64,000 nt of DNA, taken from NCBI GenBank assembly GCA_964023205.1, contig OZ026833.1, forward strand, positions 3,222,965 through 3,286,964, written 5' to 3'. Position 1 is the first letter of the stretch, and each line of letters starts with the position of its first letter. Under the pieces are notes generated by a model. It had not been told where the DNA came from and did no database searches. It worked only from the letters and a program-made list of their open reading frames with translations. The stretch is from Lutraria lutraria (lineage: Eukaryota > Mollusca > Bivalvia > Venerida > Mactridae). The translations under genes and the position numbers were made by a program. This document shows positions 58,150 to 64,000 of this stretch, piece by piece.

Positions 58150-59160
58150 TGTTTGTATCTGGTTGTCCTTTTTATGTCTACTTGTGAGGCAGCTTCATGA
58201 AAGAAAGTACGTAATAGAGTGCCAGGTCAAATGTCAGTCAATATATTCGATAAAGTGATGTTACCTAAATAAAACTGTATACGCCCTATGCATGACATAG
58301 TTATGTAGTGGAATTCTGACAATTACGGAACCCACCAGGGACCATTGAAATAACCTGTATTGGAAACGATCAAACAGGCAACAGTTAAATTGTATATTAC
58401 GGTGCAAGCGTCAAACATAACAAAATAAAAATGTAATCAGAATTTCACAACTGTTGCAGAATTATTAAAGAATGTTATCTCTACTTTGAGATCAATAATG
58501 CATTTACAAACTGTAGAAAAGTTATTGCAACTTCAAATACTGGATGATTATTTTTCGTATAAACAATTAAAACACGAATAAAGTTAAGTATTTCTGGTCG
58601 GTACACTGTCCATAGAGAATGGAAGTAAACAAAATATGCTAAAAAACATTTACTAGCTATATCCAACTGATAAAAATCGATTTCAGTCAACATGAGTTAA
58701 AAATTACATACTAAATTGGTAAGTTCAATCCTGTGAGATGGATTTTCGTTTATGATTGTTTGTTCATGATATCTTATGAATAGAGATTTTGACATTGTAT
58801 TTATTTAAATACATTACTTGCATAATGTGTATACTATTCAACTCGGTTTCGTACCGCAAGGAGCATCAATGGTTGTAATAATCGTCAGTCCTCCTTCACA
58901 GCCGAGTTCGAATCATCGACCGGCACACAATTTCACAAGTCAGGATGCTGTCCAACCAACTTACGGAAGATCGGTGTTTCTACTCATGTATATGCTGCAA
59001 TCTTCATCGATCAACCAATGTCCCGTGTTGTTTGTATGACGTTAAAGTCAAGTGGAAGAATGATTTACGGCATTACTATAACGCTGCATCAGTATTCAAA
59101 TATTAATCAAAGTGCTAAAAGTACGCATGGAAACTGAACGTACATAGTTTGCACTGTGAC
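58150..59160. other. Intergenic, nothing recognised
   Basis: No supported gene or repeat. Confidence 0.45.
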
Positions 59161-59164
59161 ATGA

Positions 59165-59310
59165 AACGGGAATTAGTTTAACAAATACTAGGACATGGCG
59201 GATGTAGATGATAGATACTTTATTTTCAGATCCATTAGACCAACTGGCCCATGAGGACAACATATGTACAAACAGATGAACTTAGTACTAAGTCCGCATC
59301 AAAATTTATA
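59165..59310 (+). repeat. Dispersed repeat copy interrupted by a LINE 3' fragment
   Basis: GAAACGGGAATTAGTTTAAC and ATGGCGGATGTAGA are followed at about 59212 by ACTTTATTTTCAGATCCATT and GGCCCATGAGGACAAC, a LINE 3'-end sequence like that at 35950-36020. The repeat resumes as CCGCATCAAAATTTATAC at about 59301. Confidence 0.55.
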
Positions 59311-59314
59311 CTGA

Positions 59315-62300
59315 TAAATGTAACTGTATAACATATTAGTATATTATAGTAACAGTGTCTTCGTGTCGTGGATAAATTGTATGCGTACTTTTAATAGAAA
59401 AATCCACGTAATAACAAATATCCTGCTAAAGAATAACAAATCAGTCAGTATTTTATCTTACATATCACTATATGGCATTAAAGGAGACCTTTAAATGCTT
59501 GCTGAGAATGAGTTCAACTGCACTGTAAGTGAATAATATTTCACTCTAATAATTATGACCTGTATTAAACACCAATTCTTTTAGCATTGTTTTTACAATT
59601 CTGTCACACGTGACAGATGTTTCCGAAACTGTCGATGAAGGATCCGATTGAATGTGATTCGTAAAAATGTTGACGCTGTAATATTATGGAATTATAGAGA
59701 AATTTTATATTCCGAAAGCAATAAAACTGCATTAATTACATTAAATACCAGTAACTAACTACTTCATGCTGTAAATAAAAATATTTGTCGTTAAACGTCA
59801 ACATGTGTTATCATTAATCGTGCACATGCATATTGATTGTGAAAAATAATTGTTTTAATCAAAATGTGGTGAAACTTAATACAAAACTTTATTGTACATT
59901 GTTCTGGATGTAATTGTAATTATGTCGCCTTTTATATCTGGAGTATCATGATAAATTGTACTTGTTTATTTCCCGAGAGAGGTATTAAGGGATTAGAGAT
60001 CGAAATACGGAGAAATAAAAACGAAGATTTAGACAGTAATCTTAATGCTGTAATTCTAGAATCTCTGAAATTAATGAGAAACAATATTCCTGTAATAGTT
60101 TACATAATTATGTCCTCCAGCAGTAACCAATCTTGCTGTTGATATATGTATTAACAGCGTTAAAAGACAAAAGTCACGAGCTGCCTTGAGTTGTGTATAT
60201 TATACCGTAGCCTGTGTTCGCATTTCGAATAAGGCCGTCATGTTTTATTATTTGTTAAGCGTCCGCGCCCGCCTTATTTTTAGGCTCCGTCTGCTAAAAA
60301 AAGAAGAAAAACATTTTGTTAAAGATAAAAAAAGGGGAAAGCTGTTACTCACGTTTTCATTAAGACGATAACGACATTTGAATAATTTCATTCCAGGATA
60401 GGATACAGAAACTCACATGAACCAGAGGTATAGGATTTCTATGTTCTGAGTTTAAACTAGTCGGTTGACTGTTATTCGTTATAATATGTTTGATACTATG
60501 TGTCTGTTATTGCCTGGATGAATAGACGCGAGCACGATCAATTAATTCAGGTTTAAGATATTCAGCGACTTATCAAACACGATTAATCAAATTAACAAAT
60601 AAAAAAACAATCAAACATGCATTTGATCACAAATACTGACACTGGACAGCGTCAACAATACATAAACATAACAAAGACAGGCGGTTAACAGACAGATAGT
60701 GCGCTAAATGAAGTACAAAGATTGCAGCACATTTTACTTAACCGTTTTACAGATTCCTATCCATTATTTAAACATTGTCGCAAACTTTACGCATCATACA
60801 ATGACCATTTATATAAGTTTGCGAACAGTGAATCGCATCATGTCTATGACCACGTGTCTAATTAACAGAAGTCTTGAAGACTTATTATAAAATATTATAG
60901 ATGCCTTGTTCTCTGCATTTATTCAGATTTGTTTTTGGACTTGATTTTTATCAAAATCAAGTCCTTTGTAATCATAGACTTATATTTGGCGCTGGACTCC
61001 ATAACAGCTTGGTTAAAAGAATGCCACATAAAGGAAATAGTGCGCAACTAAATGGTGTGTTTAAATAGAAGTATCTGGAATCTTTCCCCAATCAAGTGTG
61101 TCAGATCTAAATACATTTCAAATCATTCTATTGTAACTACATGGAGAGAGTCAAGTATCTAAATAAGTGCTTGTCGGTAGATACATGAGATTTTCAAATG
61201 CGTAGAATTAAAACCGCGTATTCATTGTCCAATAAAATATCTTGCCGTAAAAGTAGTTCTACTTTCGGTCTTCGTTCGATAGTTCAGAAAAATCTCCACG
61301 GACGTATTCATGCATTTGCAACAATCTACCATCGATGTGTGTGTTTTGTGCCTTTCTAACATTTCTTAATATTGCAAAGCGAATTCTCATTTAATCGTAT
61401 TCCGTGGTATTCACACCAACTAGTGTTATTTTGATGACGGAATCGCTATTTATAGACTCACTCCCGGCAGTGGTTAGTAGCAAAGCGTAACCGATGTGGG
61501 GAGTTTGATTTATCGAAGGTTGAATGTTAAAACTGCGGCTTAAAAATAATAATTCGAGTCGCTAAATACGAACGTAAATTACTGGATACGTGCTTTTAGA
61601 ATTTACTGTTTAAGAGTTCCTTTTACGCAAGATTATTTAGAATTACATAATCACGTCTGAATTTCATGCAACATCGGGTTAACTATAGGTCATATAGGTC
61701 TTACTCTACTGTGTCAGCACCTTTTTGATTTGAGTGACCCTGAATGTGTTCAATGCGACGATGTTCTGTTGTGTTAAAACCAGAAGAATCAATGTTTGTA
61801 TTTACTGTTACTGAAGTGTTGTTTACTAGTTTTGTACAGTAAAGAGTTTTTAATGCAATTAAATTGTCCTCAATTATTGTGCTAATCATTAAACTTTCCA
61901 ATATCAGGCTTTTTCATTTTAAAATTTTAGCAAAGGGACTATAGTAAAGCCCTAGCTTATGTCATTTACCTATATGCATATGACCTGCATTACAATATGA
62001 ATGAAAAATCGGTTCGAAATCTTAAATGTTAAAATATTTGTATGGGCTCGAACGATGTGGGTACACATTTCTCTCTTTTGTCTCGTATGGTAAAAATCAA
62101 GTCCGACAGTACTTTCAGTACTTTGATTATTTATGTAGATGTACAAACCATAAGAATGTATTGGAATTACAATGAACATATGATAACATTAGAACATAGT
62201 AGTCTATCCCCAGGAATATTGTTAAATAAAATAAATATCTATATGGATCACTGTATGGTTAATCTATCATACATGTAGTGTAAGAAATGAGGACAATCTC

Positions 62301-63625
62301 TGACGGAGTAGGGATGATTTGGCATACCTTCAATCTAAACATACTTTTTTCTACAATAACATTCCCGAAATATAACAAGGAAGTCCTCGGATTTATAGAC
62401 CAGGCGAATATTGACAAACAAGCTTCAAGCTGTCTTGTTTATTAGGTCAATGTAAGTCATTACATGTCTGTCTGGATAATTGTGTGTACAAATGGAATTC
62501 ATGAGGCATTTCCCCCTAATTCCATTCATACGATTTTAATTCATTATCTGGTCTATGAGTCTTATAAAATTGTATTCGGCATAGACGAAAAAAAGTTCTA
62601 AACTTGAGAATTTTTTTTATCTAGAGGCAAATTCATAAACCAAATATAAAGAAAAAATACAGACACCAACCGGATACATTACACGGGTCGTTGGTACATA
62701 TGAACCATGTACGTGTTTTCTTTCATTGAGAAGTTCTGTTCGTTGTTTATATAGGAACGTATCAGAATTGAGTTAAATCTTTCCTGGCTTATTGAAATCC
62801 GGCTGGTTGTACCATTAATACATTGTGAGAATAATTATTCCCAAGAGAAATATGAAAAATCAGAACATGCAATATCAATGAATGAAATATAGATTAAGAG
62901 GTAAAATGAATCTAAAAATAAATAGTCTCAAAGGTTAAAAGTTCGCGATGGACGATGAAGGCTGTATTAACATTTAATGAGTATCAGATCAGCTGCCGTG
63001 AGTATATACTTTTCAACTGTCATATTCTGTCGGCATGGTTTCTTCTGTATAGTTTGTATATACGACTAACACTTACAGTTGATACTTTTTTTACAAATGA
63101 TACATATGTATAATACTACCTTATTCTGTCCCAAGCTTCAATTATACCAATATATCATGATATTCTACGTTTTATCTTTAATTCGTTCATTTAAATAAAA
63201 AAAAAATGTCCTTATGAAGTCTTGCATTAAAAGTTTATGAAATGTGTACGTATTGGTGACCGATTATAAAATGACATTGCACTGTTGCCTTTGGTAGTCG
63301 ATTTATAATTATCATTCAGTATTATTAATATAATTATGATCATATTTAATAAACTATACTCTAAGATTCTAAAACGTTAATTGTTCGAAATGCGGAGTAA
63401 TGAACGAAATGACCGGCGAGGCCAAATTTAAATATTGCCTAGTAACAAACACAAGTGTTATATTTACGTTCGAATATGTTATTTGTAAAGCCATGGGTAT
63501 CGATAATAACTAGATATAAGATTAAGTTGCGTTTGTGTGTTTTAATTCTAACTTAAAGGATGAGTATCTCAAGAAAATGTCTCAAGTATCACCAATAATT
63601 ACATTTACATTTACGTTTATGCTAG
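59315..63625. other. Long intergenic stretch, no gene recognised
   Basis: About 4.3 kb of AT-rich sequence. A 28-base perfect hairpin (GGACTTGATTTT, loop TATC) lies at 60937-60964. Open frames of 60-80 codons show no motif. Confidence 0.45.
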
Positions 63626-63628
63626 ATA

Positions 63629-63831
63629 TACAGTAAATACTTGATTATCCGAAATCGTCGGGACCGAAATATTATTTCGGATAATCCATGGTTTCGGATA
63701 TCACGATTCGGATAATCGACTTTATTGTATATTGAAATATATATAGAGAGAAATCGGGAATGAAAAAAATCATTTAAGATAACATAAAAATTTCGGATAC
63801 ACCGAGTTCGGATAATTTAGGTTTTACTGTA
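63629..63831. repeat. TACAGTAAA palindromic mini-element, unexpanded
   Basis: Starts TACAGTAAATACTTGATTAT and ends, in reverse, TACAGTAAAACCTAAATTAT, both continuing CCGAA. Interior words are TTCGGATAATCC and TTCGGATA. Layout and ends match the mini-elements at 24382 and 26675, but without a tandem array. Confidence 0.75.
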
Positions 63832-64000
63832 CATAGATAAAAACTGTACAAATTGAATAACTTTTGTTTGGTTTTCATTTCTATTCGACATTGTTTTACT
63901 TTTTTATGAAGCGAGTCATTAATTTAAAGATCCCCTGTGCATGGCACTTCCAGAACTCACCCACGTTCTGTCAGGATATATTATCATATAGCAATGATAC

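Noticed and set aside
58818..59039. 73-codon frame with moderate composition
   Set aside because: No motif or neighbouring exon signals.

Overview
The window reads as invertebrate nuclear DNA, most probably from a bivalve mollusc. It is AT-rich, its genes are intron-rich and widely spaced, and it is full of tRNA-derived SINEs, small TIR elements, minisatellites and decayed LINEs. It also holds a tandemly duplicated Toll-like receptor of the kind that is expanded in bivalves. No bacterial operon, CRISPR array or viral genome is present. The species cannot be fixed from the sequence alone.

Region 1 (1-17.5 kb, + strand) is the 3' part of a receptor-type protein tyrosine phosphatase gene. Fifteen exons read through without a break from a 5'-incomplete start at base 179 to a TAG at 16764, with an AATAAA at 17464. 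They encode an apparently active D1 domain and a degenerate, probably inactive D2 domain. The introns carry two intact tRNA genes (Leu-AAG on the minus strand, Ile-AAT on the plus strand), three SINEs, minisatellites and palindromic mini-elements.

Region 2 (17.5-35.8 kb) is mostly repeats. It has a decayed 2.66-kb TIR element with a 247-bp deletion derivative nearby, and a 23-bp minisatellite. A single-exon mucin-like membrane protein lies on the minus strand. A mini-element has expanded internally into a 17-bp array. A 1.94-kb foldback element with about 430-bp arms and 18 copies of a 15-bp motif has split one SINE and itself received another. Two adjacent minisatellites (44 bp and 38 bp) and a 465-bp tandem duplication built round a hairpin complete the region.

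Region 3 (35.8-44 kb, minus strand) is a tandem duplication of about 4 kb. One copy is an intact intronless Toll-like receptor. The other is a Toll-like receptor pseudogene. A LINE 3' end sits in the 3' flank of the intact copy.

Region 4 (44-64 kb) holds a decayed copy of an uncharacterised multicopy gene family (HALSGCD motif plus a C-terminal CXC cysteine region) flanked by inverted repeats. It also has a decayed LINE at 48.6-49.75 kb, a 1.4-kb satellite with a 22/44-bp higher-order structure, and long stretches in which I recognise no gene.

Functionally, the two expressed-looking receptors (phosphatase and Toll-like receptor) and the mucin-like protein are separate transcription units, and nothing shows that they act together. 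The strongest leads are the nested foldback/SINE structure, the tRNA terminator that doubles as a splice polypyrimidine tract, the splice donor that has become a tandem repeat, and the CXC-family relic between inverted arms.
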